This document shows positions 17,535 to 25,421 of a DNA stretch of 64,000 bases, one piece after another. The notes beneath the pieces are model-generated. The model ran no database searches. It was not told where the DNA came from and saw only the letters and a list, made by a program, of their open reading frames with translations. The stretch spans positions 1 through 64,000 of the forward strand of contig JARLGZ010000081.1 of the NCBI GenBank assembly GCA_031292515.1. Direction: 5' to 3'. Positions within the stretch are counted from its first letter, which is position 1, and every line of letters begins with the position of its first letter. Position numbers and translations under genes: made by a program. The DNA comes from Puia sp. (GTDB lineage: Bacteria; Bacteroidota; Bacteroidia; Chitinophagales; Chitinophagaceae).

Positions 17535-17915
17535 TTATTTACTTATCATCGGAAGGTATTTTTGCCTATTCTCAATAATTACCCAAAGAATAATTGCAAT
17601 CAATGCAAATACAATCGGCAAACCCGATGGAGCCATGCTGATATTGGCAAGTAGGATACCTGCTAAAACAGGTAGGATCACAATAGCGCCGAGAGCCCTG
17701 GTTCTCCCAAAGATCAGCAACAAACCTCCGAGAACTTCTATGGCGCCGACCAGCGGCATGAGCCAGCCTATTTCCATAAACGCGGCTCCCACTTTTACCA
17801 TTTTCGCAGGCATATCCTTAGGTACCGGCATATAATGAAAGAATTTGTCCAAACCCGCATTGATAAACATCAGGCCTGCCAACAGGCATAAAACAAAGAG
17901 AATTTTGCTTTTCAT
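17535..17915 (-). CDS. DoxX-family membrane protein
   Basis: 126-aa integral membrane protein with four predicted helices (about residues 5-22, 43-66, 72-92 and 97-115). The first segment has the family-typical AGLDKFFHY. DoxX/DoxD-like proteins are linked to quinone or thiosulfate redox and oxidative stress in some species; a specific role cannot be read here. It lies just upstream of the ArsR-SRPBCC pair on the same strand, with a 62-base gap carrying the arsR leader, and has two palindromic sites in its own promoter region. Confidence 0.85.
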   Translation of the reverse strand: MKSKILFVLCLLAGLMFINAGLDKFFHYMPVPKDMPAKMVKVGAAFMEIGWLMPLVGAIEVLGGLLLIFGRTRALGAIVILPVLAGILLANISMAPSGLPIVFALIAIILWVIIENRQKYLPMISK

Positions 17916-17946
17916 AATAATTAATTTCTTTAAGTAATTTTATATT

Positions 17947-17991
17947 TGCAGCCAATCGGTTGCAAATATAAGCGCAGCCGATCGACTGCGC
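17947..17991. promoter_or_regulatory. Two adjacent palindromes upstream of doxX, probable ArsR operators
   Basis: TGCAGCCAATCGGTTGCA (17947-17964) is an imperfect palindrome, and GCGCAGCCGATCGACTGCGC (17972-17991) is a 20-bp palindrome with one mismatched pair. Both share GCAGCCRATCGRYTGC. Site centres are about 26 bases apart, roughly 2.5 helical turns. Confidence 0.6.
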
Positions 17992-18055
17992 AAATTTTTT
18001 TTCTTCCCCTTATCTTCACCGTTCATTCTCAGCCGGGCAAGAAAAAACATTACCG

Positions 18056-18649
18056 ATGAACCACTATATTTTGAAAACGCTGTTCCCGCTATTATCCCTG
18101 TTCACGCTGTCCTCTCTATCTTTTCCTTCTTTTCCTTCATCTCCCTCATCTTCTTCGTCTTCCTCATCTCCCCCATCTCCCGCTTCCCCTTCCCCTCCCG
18201 CCTCTCTATCCTCTTCCTGGCTTCCTCCGACCGCACATGCCTATTTCCCGGTTTCCTGCAAGGTGGCGGGCACGGCGAAAATAGACGCCAGCGGGATGGG
18301 CATGACCTATAACCACCGGTTCGATCTCTCCTATGGCCTGCGATTCCACATGGAGGATCCATCGCAGGTCACGGTCGACATCACCCACGAAGGACACACC
18401 TCGACCATGAAAGGCACGCTCGTAAACGATAGCCTGATCCGGTTGTCGGCGGGGCAACACATTCCGCAAAACTTTGACGGCGAAGGCTTTTCAGCCGCTC
18501 TGACCGGTGTGGTCAAAAAGGGTTTTCTCACCTGTACTCATTCGGGTAATGTGAGGCTATTCGCAGACCTCGACGCATCCGGGCAGTTGCTGGTCATGAC
18601 CTTTCCGATCCCCGTAAAAGGAACCATCGAAACCGATGCCCGAAATTGA
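18056..18649 (+). CDS. Secreted protein of unknown function with Ser/Pro-rich linker
   Basis: 197 aa. An N-terminal hydrophobic segment (residues 5-22) is followed by an almost pure Ser/Pro stretch to about residue 58 and a second small hydrophobic-to-AHA segment. The C-terminal 130 residues look like beta-strands (alternating VTVDITHEGH, GTLVNDSLIRLSA, AALTGVVKKGFL). I do not recognise a family. The Ser/Pro region comes from a long pyrimidine-only-like tract on the coding strand. Confidence 0.65.
   Translation: MNHYILKTLFPLLSLFTLSSLSFPSFPSSPSSSSSSSSPPSPASPSPPASLSSSWLPPTAHAYFPVSCKVAGTAKIDASGMGMTYNHRFDLSYGLRFHMEDPSQVTVDITHEGHTSTMKGTLVNDSLIRLSAGQHIPQNFDGEGFSAALTGVVKKGFLTCTHSGNVRLFADLDASGQLLVMTFPIPVKGTIETDARN
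18110..18218 (+). repeat. Polypyrimidine low-complexity tract
   Basis: About 110 bases composed almost entirely of C and T (TTCC/CTCC units), inside the preceding gene. Its codons give Ser, Pro and Phe. Such mirror-rich tracts can slip and can form triplex DNA. Confidence 0.8.
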
Positions 18650-18729
18650 CCGTCCGCGATTCCGAACAGCGGCCGACAACCTAAGCAACCAAACCTGCTT
18701 TATTATTTTGTGGAAGAAATATATAAAAA

Positions 18730-19062
18730 TCAGTCGTTTGCCAGGTCTTCGAGTAGTTGTTGATAGTCGTCGTTCAGATCAGGATCGCCTTCGTTTCTTT
18801 CAAAATAGCTGTCCTCTCTCGACCGGGCAACTACGCAGAGATAGTAATAGATATCGTCCTTTAAATTTTTCAACAGCAGGTTATTCCAAAAGTTCAGATC
18901 GGCCTTGTCTTTACTGTCGTCAAAAAGAATGGTGGTTGCCGTCGGACTTTCCAGGAAAGCGCCGCCATTGTCCAGCAAGGTCCTCGACAATTCTATCTTC
19001 AACTCTTCCGGATCCCATGCCAGGGCATCTTTGGCGTCGTATGTCAGGCAGTATTTGGCCAT
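18730..19062 (-). CDS. Small hypothetical protein with a possible Cas2/SinR-like fold
   Basis: 110 aa, acidic C-terminus. It begins MAKYCLTYDAKDA, like the first strand of Cas2/SinR-type ferredoxin folds, and its middle (TTILFDDSKDKADLNFWNNL) and last strand (YYYLCVVAR) fit the same order. No cas1 or CRISPR array is near, so a CRISPR role is not implied. It stands alone, convergent with the gene at 18056 and divergent from the permease at 19235. Family assignment is tentative; that it is a real gene is more certain because it is well-formed and fills the interval. Confidence 0.65.
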   Translation of the reverse strand: MAKYCLTYDAKDALAWDPEELKIELSRTLLDNGGAFLESPTATTILFDDSKDKADLNFWNNLLLKNLKDDIYYYLCVVARSREDSYFERNEGDPDLNDDYQQLLEDLAND

Positions 19063-19234
19063 GATTGTAAAGTGATTTTATGCGAAAATACGAAGCTTTC
19101 CGAACTCAACGAATGCCCGTATCGATAACGGCTCAGCGAAAAAAAACATCCGGATCGGCAGGGCGATTGGCTTTTTCATGTTATATTGACTACGGGCTCA
19201 CCGGAGAAGGTATGCCCGTCGTAAAATAAAACAC

Positions 19235-20950
19235 ATGGGCTGGCTCCAAAATATAGACCCCCTCCACAAACTGGCATTCTCGGCAATAGCGGCAGCAATC
19301 CCCGTCGTCTTTATCTTTTGGGCGCTGATTATCAGGAAGATGGCGGGGTGGAAAGCCAGCGTCCTCACGGCCCTGATCGCGCTGATCCTGGCCATCATCG
19401 TCTATCGCATGCCGGTAAAGCTGGCCCTGCTGTCCGGTTTTCATGGTGCGCTATATGGTCTCTTCCCTATCTGCTGGATCATTATTACCGCCCTCTTCCT
19501 TTTCAATGTCATCGTCCGTAGCGGCCAGTTTGAGGTGATTAAAAACTGTATGGCTTCGATCACTGCGGACCGGAGGCTGCAGATCCTGCTGATCGCATTT
19601 TCGTTTGGCGCCTTCCTGGAGGGGACCGCCGGCTTCGCCACGCCGGTGGTGATCACCGCGGCCATGTTGTTCAGCCTGGGATTCGATCCGTTGTACGCGG
19701 CGGGGATATGTCTTATCGCCAACACCGCCCCGGTGGCATTTGGGTCCATCGGCATTCCCATTATCGTCGCCTCGCATGTCTCCGGGATCGGCGAGATGGC
19801 CCTTTCACAAATGGTCGGCAGGACCCTGCCCCTCATATCGTTCCTGCTCCCGTTTTATATGGTGACCCTTACGGCGGGATGGAGGAAATCCATCGAAGTC
19901 TTACCGGCCACCCTGGTGTCGGGTGGATCCTTCGCTTTTTTTCAATGGTTCTGCTCCAATTATATGGGGCCTTTGCTGCCGGATATCATTGCCGGTATCG
20001 CTTCCATCGTTTGTCTGCTCTTGTTGCTCCGGTGGTGGAAGCCCGCGAGCGTCTGGCGGTTTGGAGGGGAGGTGGCGGCCGGGTTGCCGGTGGCAGCAAC
20101 TGTCTATTCCGGTGGTCAGATTGCCCGGGCCTTGTCCCCCTTTATCATTTTGACCCTGCTGGTGATTACCTGGGGCATTCAGCCGGTCAAAGACGCACTT
20201 AACTCGATAGGCGAAATCCAGTTGAACATACCGGGCCTGCATAACCAGATCAGGACCTATGGCGGGAGCCTGCTGCCGCAGACTTTTCATTTCAACTATC
20301 TATCGGCGTCCGGAACGGCCATATTTCTCGCCGCCCTGATAGGGGTACCATTCATGAGAATGACCTACCGGGAGGCGATGGGGATCTTCTTCGATACCCT
20401 TCGCCAGCTGATCTACCCGATCATCACCATTGGCGCCGTCATGGGCTTTACGTACATATCCAATAATTCGGGGATGTCGAGTACCCTGGCGGCCGCGCTG
20501 GCGGGCACGGGGGTGTTGTTCCCTTTCTTTTCGCCGCTGCTTGGCTGGCTGGGAGTGTTTATCACGGGGTCGGACACCTCGTCCAATGCATTGTTCGTTC
20601 AGATACAGCGTGCCACGGCTACGGCCATTGGGGTGAACCCCGTAGTCACGGTGGCTGCCAATTGTTCGGGCGGGGTCGTAGGCAAGATGATCTCGCCGTC
20701 TTCGATCGCGGTGGCCGCCGCGGCCGGGGGGCTGTCCGGCAGCGAATCGCGGATCTTCCGGTTTACCGTCCGGCATAGCTTTATCCTACTGGCCATCATT
20801 TGCTGCCTAGTCGTGCTGCAGGCATATGTGTTTAAAGGGATCGCTCCGGCGGATCCCAATGCCCGGCCCGTTTCCTCCTATCCAGGGAAAGCCGGCGTGG
20901 AAAGGGAGATCATCGAGCAATATCTCCGGGTCGACAACAGCCGGCATTGA
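19235..20950 (+). CDS. lctP: L-lactate permease (LctP family)
   Basis: 571-aa polytopic transporter with about 13 predicted helices. Family blocks include SFGAFLEGTAGFATPVVITA, NTAPVAFGSIGIPI, NSGMSS and GSDTSSNALFVQIQ. LctP proteins import L-lactate (also glycolate) with protons across the inner membrane. No lactate-utilisation gene is adjacent. It is GC-richer than the island genes. Its end converges on the minus-strand gene at 21009, with two TGCATCTCCCT-like repeats between them. Confidence 0.92.
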   Translation: MGWLQNIDPLHKLAFSAIAAAIPVVFIFWALIIRKMAGWKASVLTALIALILAIIVYRMPVKLALLSGFHGALYGLFPICWIIITALFLFNVIVRSGQFEVIKNCMASITADRRLQILLIAFSFGAFLEGTAGFATPVVITAAMLFSLGFDPLYAAGICLIANTAPVAFGSIGIPIIVASHVSGIGEMALSQMVGRTLPLISFLLPFYMVTLTAGWRKSIEVLPATLVSGGSFAFFQWFCSNYMGPLLPDIIAGIASIVCLLLLLRWWKPASVWRFGGEVAAGLPVAATVYSGGQIARALSPFIILTLLVITWGIQPVKDALNSIGEIQLNIPGLHNQIRTYGGSLLPQTFHFNYLSASGTAIFLAALIGVPFMRMTYREAMGIFFDTLRQLIYPIITIGAVMGFTYISNNSGMSSTLAAALAGTGVLFPFFSPLLGWLGVFITGSDTSSNALFVQIQRATATAIGVNPVVTVAANCSGGVVGKMISPSSIAVAAAAGGLSGSESRIFRFTVRHSFILLAIICCLVVLQAYVFKGIAPADPNARPVSSYPGKAGVEREIIEQYLRVDNSRH

Positions 20951-21008
20951 CAGGCAGGCTGATGCAATTATAATTATTCCATCTCCCTGTTTCTGTTATT
21001 GCATCTCC

Positions 21009-22247
21009 CTATTTCTGCGTCTTGGGGAACATATAAATCGTCGCGTCCCCCGGATCCACTTCCATGGAGTTCTCGTAAGCGCCGGAAGGCACGATCGTCC
21101 CGTCTTTCAATATCCTTCTTACAGAGTCATTCCCATAAAAAACCAGGTTCATGCTATGCAGGAAGTCCTTGTTGACCACGACGAGAAAATAATTTTCACC
21201 GTTTTCCAGCAGCGATACCAGGGCAGGAGCGCCATTCGTCTCCAGGACTTTTACGGCATCCGGCAACGCGGTTAGACGGATCGTTCCCGAAGGTATCATC
21301 CCTTTTGCCGTATGGCGAACCCAAACGACTTTCGATCCGAAGAAAACACCCGAGAGGTTTTTTATTTCTTCACTCATCTGTTTAACCCGGTCATACACCA
21401 CGCTCCGCTTTCCTGCGGCCGTAATGGGAGCGCCACGCTGGTCTTCGATGGAAGCCGCATTGATGGAAGTCGCCGACCAATAGGTGAAATATTCGATACC
21501 CTGTGCGCCGTAGGCCAGGTCACTGTAAACCTGCAGACGCAGGGAAGCGAGTGTCTGTGGCGTCAGGTGATCGTCATCATAGTTGGTGCTGAGTGCAAAC
21601 GCCCAGAAAGCCTTCCCCACCCTTTTTGCCTCGGCGGAAATCTGTTCGAGGTTCTCATACCAGGTCCGGGAGAGGCGTTCTTTGAGGACCGGGTAATAGT
21701 CAAAAGACAAGAATGATAAAGGTATCTGCCGGGTGGCTTCACGCACATATTCCAGGTAGGGGGAGGTGCCGAGCTGAACGGAATCCGCGATGTTCGGGAA
21801 TAGATTCACGTAACAGAAATGTCTGCCGTCCACCGATTGAATCTTTTTGGCCAAATTTGCCAGCTCGGGGAATAGGCCTAAAGCCGGCTCATCCATCAGG
21901 TGATAACCGGCTACGGCAGGATGGTTCATAAAACGTCTCGCGGTTTTTTCCGGTTCCGACTTTAGTTCGGGACAGGATACCAGCAATTTGATGCCCACTT
22001 TTGCAGCGATATCCAGCGCCTTCTGCATCGCGTCGGCATTAGAAAAAGTGGTCAGCTGATAGGTGATGCCGGCATCTTTCATCTCCTGGTAACGCGCCAG
22101 GGTCGTTTGGTTTTCCGGAATGCCATACCAGGCCAGGATGGGGATCTGTCCGCCTGCCGGCAATCTCTCCTGGGCATTCGCGGGACGATGGGATAAGAAC
22201 AGCACACTCGTTATCAAAAACAATTTCTTCACAATCTTTTTTTTCAT
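21009..22247 (-). CDS. Secreted TIM-barrel glycosidase-like protein
   Basis: 412 aa from the ATG at 22247, which gives a clean signal peptide (MKKKIVKKLFLITSVLFLSH, cut after NAQ). The open frame extends 48 codons upstream into the next gene's end, and that extension is not protein-like. The body suggests a (beta/alpha)8 barrel: AWYGIPENQTTLARYQEMKDAG, then AGYHLMDEPALG with a possible catalytic acid E, FLSFDYYPVL and GIEYFTYWS. The pattern recalls GH42/GH-A-like enzymes of Bacteroidota, but I cannot name a family. A C-terminal beta domain follows. It lies downstream of a Gfo/Idh/MocA gene on the same strand (about 120 bases). Confidence 0.7.
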   Translation of the reverse strand: MKKKIVKKLFLITSVLFLSHRPANAQERLPAGGQIPILAWYGIPENQTTLARYQEMKDAGITYQLTTFSNADAMQKALDIAAKVGIKLLVSCPELKSEPEKTARRFMNHPAVAGYHLMDEPALGLFPELANLAKKIQSVDGRHFCYVNLFPNIADSVQLGTSPYLEYVREATRQIPLSFLSFDYYPVLKERLSRTWYENLEQISAEAKRVGKAFWAFALSTNYDDDHLTPQTLASLRLQVYSDLAYGAQGIEYFTYWSATSINAASIEDQRGAPITAAGKRSVVYDRVKQMSEEIKNLSGVFFGSKVVWVRHTAKGMIPSGTIRLTALPDAVKVLETNGAPALVSLLENGENYFLVVVNKDFLHSMNLVFYGNDSVRRILKDGTIVPSGAYENSMEVDPGDATIYMFPKTQK

Positions 22248-22368
22248 GATTCTTTTTTGAAATACATTAAATCCTGCCTTGATCAGATCCTTTCTAATTA
22301 AAACCTGTCTGATTAAATCCAATCCGATTATATACTGTCTATAAGAGGGCAATAAATCTCCGTTCCGA

Positions 22369-23808
22369 TCAGGAAGGCAGACTCCAGCCATCCCGGTATT
22401 CTCTTTTTACAAATTGGTTTGCTTCGTCAAAATTGGTGATCCGCATATTTTTGGCATCCCACATCAATTTTTTTCTGCCCGGGTAGTCGGGGTCCGAGTC
22501 TTTCAATTTCTTTTTATTCTCCAGGTTCCAGCTCCTGATGGCCAGGTTGCCTATCAAAATACTTTCGGTAAAAGGCCCGGCATATTCGAAGGGAGAACTC
22601 GTCGTGGCATTGCCATATCCCGCGATACAGGCATTTACCCACTGGATATAATGGCCCTCGGGAACCCTGGGTATCGTCTGGGCTGGCATGGTCTTCCCGG
22701 CCATTAGTTTTGAAGGCAGCAGTCTCGGGCGCTCTCCATAACAATCCACCATCAGCTTCCCCTTGGTGCCGATAAACAGCGCCCCCCCGTCATCCCCGCC
22801 AAATTGTTCCCCGGCCTGCAATTCGTCCGGCAGCGGAGGCAGCAGACCGCCGTCATACCAGGAGACCTTGATTTCACCCTTTCCATCCTTGCGCGGATAC
22901 TTCAAATGTATCATCGATGCGGAAGGATAGCCATCGGGATATTTTGCTTCCTTTCCGTCGCTGGTCCAGGTGGTTGGGACGCTGCATTCTACCTCCGTCG
23001 GGTAGTCGATCGGCAGGATCCGGAAAACGGGGTCCATCATATGACAGGCCATGTCGCCAAGCGCGCCGGTCCCGAATGCATGCCAGCCCCTCCAACTCCA
23101 GGGATGATAGGCCGGGTTGTAATCGATATATTTTGCCGGCCCCAGCCATAGGTTCCAATCCAATTCCTTCGGCACTTCAAATTTCCCGGTAGGCGTGGGA
23201 AGCCCCTGCGGCCAGATGGGCCTGTTCGTCCATACCTGGACGGTGTGGACCTGTCCGATCATGCCGGCATCGTGCATCTCCTTGGCCTGCCGGACGCCAT
23301 CGCTGGATCCGCCCTGGTTTCCCATCTGGGTGATGACTTTATATTTCTTCGCGGCCAGCGCCATCATACGCGCTTCGTATATATCGTGGGTCAGCGGCTT
23401 CTGGCAATAGACATGCTTCCCCAACTGCATAACGGACAAGGCCGCGATGGCGTGGATGTTATCGGGTGTCGAGACGGAACACGCGTCGATATTGTTTTTC
23501 TCCTTATCGAGCATCTCCCGGAAGTCCTTGTAAAACTTAGCTTTGGGGAACTTTGTCCTCGAGCCTTCGGAACGCTTGTCGTCCACATCGCAGAGCGCTA
23601 CTATATTCACCCTTGGGCTCTGCGAGAAATTATTAAGGTCGTCTCCTCCTTTGCCGCCGGCGCCGATGCCGGCGATATTGAGCTTATCGCTCGGAGCGAT
23701 AAAACCACGGCCGAGCACGTGACGGGGGACAATGACAATGCCGCCGGCGGCCAGCGAAGCACTTTTTACGAAATTTCGCCGGGAGATTCCTTTTTTTTCA
23801 TACTTCAT
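22369..23808 (-). CDS. Tat-exported Gfo/Idh/MocA-family oxidoreductase
   Basis: 479 aa. Twin-arginine signal ISRRNFVKSASLAAGG (8-23), Rossmann NAD(P) site IAGIGAGGKGG, EKP-type motif as CQKPLTHD, and the C-terminal GFO_IDH_MocA domain. Exported members of this family act on glycosides or sugar acids in the periplasm, carrying a tightly bound nicotinamide cofactor because free NAD is absent there. It is divergent from the sulfatase (122-base gap) and upstream of the barrel protein at 21009, with which it may form an operon. Confidence 0.9.
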   Translation of the reverse strand: MKYEKKGISRRNFVKSASLAAGGIVIVPRHVLGRGFIAPSDKLNIAGIGAGGKGGDDLNNFSQSPRVNIVALCDVDDKRSEGSRTKFPKAKFYKDFREMLDKEKNNIDACSVSTPDNIHAIAALSVMQLGKHVYCQKPLTHDIYEARMMALAAKKYKVITQMGNQGGSSDGVRQAKEMHDAGMIGQVHTVQVWTNRPIWPQGLPTPTGKFEVPKELDWNLWLGPAKYIDYNPAYHPWSWRGWHAFGTGALGDMACHMMDPVFRILPIDYPTEVECSVPTTWTSDGKEAKYPDGYPSASMIHLKYPRKDGKGEIKVSWYDGGLLPPLPDELQAGEQFGGDDGGALFIGTKGKLMVDCYGERPRLLPSKLMAGKTMPAQTIPRVPEGHYIQWVNACIAGYGNATTSSPFEYAGPFTESILIGNLAIRSWNLENKKKLKDSDPDYPGRKKLMWDAKNMRITNFDEANQFVKREYRDGWSLPS

Positions 23809-23930
23809 AATCGTTGTGTTTAGGGGTTATAATAATAATGCAGGGATCGTTTCACTCCTAACAAATATAATCCTCTTTAAGGCATCTTAATTACCCCGTC
23901 TAAAATTCCCAAAATCCTTAATTTCGAAAG

Positions 23931-25310
23931 ATGAATACCATCATACGCCCCTTTCTTTTCGCCCTGTTCATCCTCTTTTCTCTCACGACCCTGGCGCAGC
24001 CGTCCGCGAAGAGCCGTCCCAATATCATCTTCGTCCTCACTGACGATCTCGGGTACTCCGACCTGAGCTGCTATGGGAACCCCGTCATCCAAACCCCTTT
24101 CCTGGACAGCATCGCTGCTAAAGGCATCCGCGCCACCAACTACGTGGTAGCCAGCCCCGCCTGCACCCCGTCCCGCGCCTCCCTGCTGACGGGCCGCTAT
24201 GCCTCCCGCATGAACCTCCCGGACCCGCTCGCCCCCGGCTCACCACAGGGCATCCCCGACGAAGAGGTCACCATTGCAGAAATGCTCAAAAAAGTGGGTT
24301 ATAAAACTGCCATGATCGGCAAATGGCACCTGGGAGACAAACACGATTACAACTACCCGACGGCGCAGGGCTTCGACTCTTACTATGGCATGCTTTACAG
24401 CCACGACTATCGTTTCCCCTATGTGAAAACAGATACGACGATAAAAATCTTCCGCAACCGTACCCCGGAAATCAGCAAACCCGCCGACTCCAACCTTACC
24501 CATCTCTATACGGAAGAGGCGATACGCATCGTAAAAGCACAAAAAAAGGGACAGCCTTTCTTCCTCTATCTGGCCTATAACATGCCCCACCTTCCGGTAG
24601 CTTTTGCGGCCGCGGCCAGTTACCTGCAGGACAAACAAACAGGCGGTCCGCTTGGCGCCGTAGTAGAAGACCTGGATTCGAGCATCGCCGTCCTCTGGCA
24701 TGTGTTGGAGAAACAGGGTCTCGCCGACAACACTATATTGGCTTTTTCAAGCGACAATGGTCCCTGGATCGATTTCCCCGCCCGGGTCAGCGCAGACGGA
24801 GTCACCAAACGTTTTCATGTCGGCACGGCGGGGGTCTTCCGCGGCAGCAAGTTCGAAAGCTTTGAGGGAGGGATCCGCGAACCCTTTATCCTTTACTGGA
24901 AGAATCATCTTGTTTCGGGGTCCCTGCCCAACCCCATCAGCAACCTCGACATCCTGCCTACCTTTGCCGAATGGGCAGGGGCTTCGCTGCCCCAGGGCCG
25001 TACCCTCGACGGACAAAGCATTGCCGACCTGCTCACCGGGACAGCAAACCGAAAAACCTATCGACATCGTCCCATCTATATCGTCAATCATGGAAAAGCG
25101 GAAGCCGTTCGCCTCGGCGACTGGAAATACCGCGAGGTCTCCGGCCAGTCCACCGATCCCGATGCCGGCAAAACCACCCGGGTGACAAAGGAACTGTTTA
25201 ATATCTCCTGGGACCCCAGCGAACGAACATCCGTCCTCGAAGAATATCCTGAGAAGGCCCGCGAACTGAAGGCTCTATTTGACGCCTTCGACGGCGCTTC
25301 GCCTAATTAG
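23931..25310 (+). CDS. Secreted type I sulfatase
   Basis: 459 aa with signal peptide (about 1-22). Metal-binding DD (38-39 in LTDDLGYSD) and the formylglycine signature [13 protein letters not shown] with C78 as the residue converted to formylglycine. Further blocks GKWHLG and SDNGPW are present. It hydrolyses sulfate esters, probably on sulfated glycans, in the periplasm or outside. The Cys-type site needs a formylglycine-generating enzyme, not present in this window. Length is typical for family S1. Confidence 0.95.
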   Translation: MNTIIRPFLFALFILFSLTTLAQPSAKSRPNIIFVLTDDLGYSDLSCYGNPVIQTPFLDSIAAKGIRATNYVVASPACTPSRASLLTGRYASRMNLPDPLAPGSPQGIPDEEVTIAEMLKKVGYKTAMIGKWHLGDKHDYNYPTAQGFDSYYGMLYSHDYRFPYVKTDTTIKIFRNRTPEISKPADSNLTHLYTEEAIRIVKAQKKGQPFFLYLAYNMPHLPVAFAAAASYLQDKQTGGPLGAVVEDLDSSIAVLWHVLEKQGLADNTILAFSSDNGPWIDFPARVSADGVTKRFHVGTAGVFRGSKFESFEGGIREPFILYWKNHLVSGSLPNPISNLDILPTFAEWAGASLPQGRTLDGQSIADLLTGTANRKTYRHRPIYIVNHGKAEAVRLGDWKYREVSGQSTDPDAGKTTRVTKELFNISWDPSERTSVLEEYPEKARELKALFDAFDGASPN

Positions 25311-25367
25311 GAAAAAACAATACAGACTCCACGTACAAATTCCCAGACCGGAAGGATCCAACAAAAC

Positions 25368-25396
25368 ACTGTCTGCCCCATTTAGGAGCAGACAGT
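25368..25396. terminator. Terminator between convergent genes
   Basis: ACTGTCTGCCCC (25368-25379), loop ATTTA and GGAGCAGACAGT (25385-25396): 11 of 12 pairs match. A T-rich tract follows on the plus strand, so it best serves the sulfatase transcript. Confidence 0.75.
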
Positions 25397-25421
25397 TCAA
25401 TTTTTATAATTTCGGAAGTGA

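Noticed and set aside
18636-19064. 142-codon plus-strand ORF
   Set aside because: Covers the minus-strand 110-aa gene, which has better protein character.
22248-22391. 48-codon upstream extension of the barrel protein
   Set aside because: Runs into the end of the upstream gene; the internal ATG at 22247 gives a clean signal peptide.
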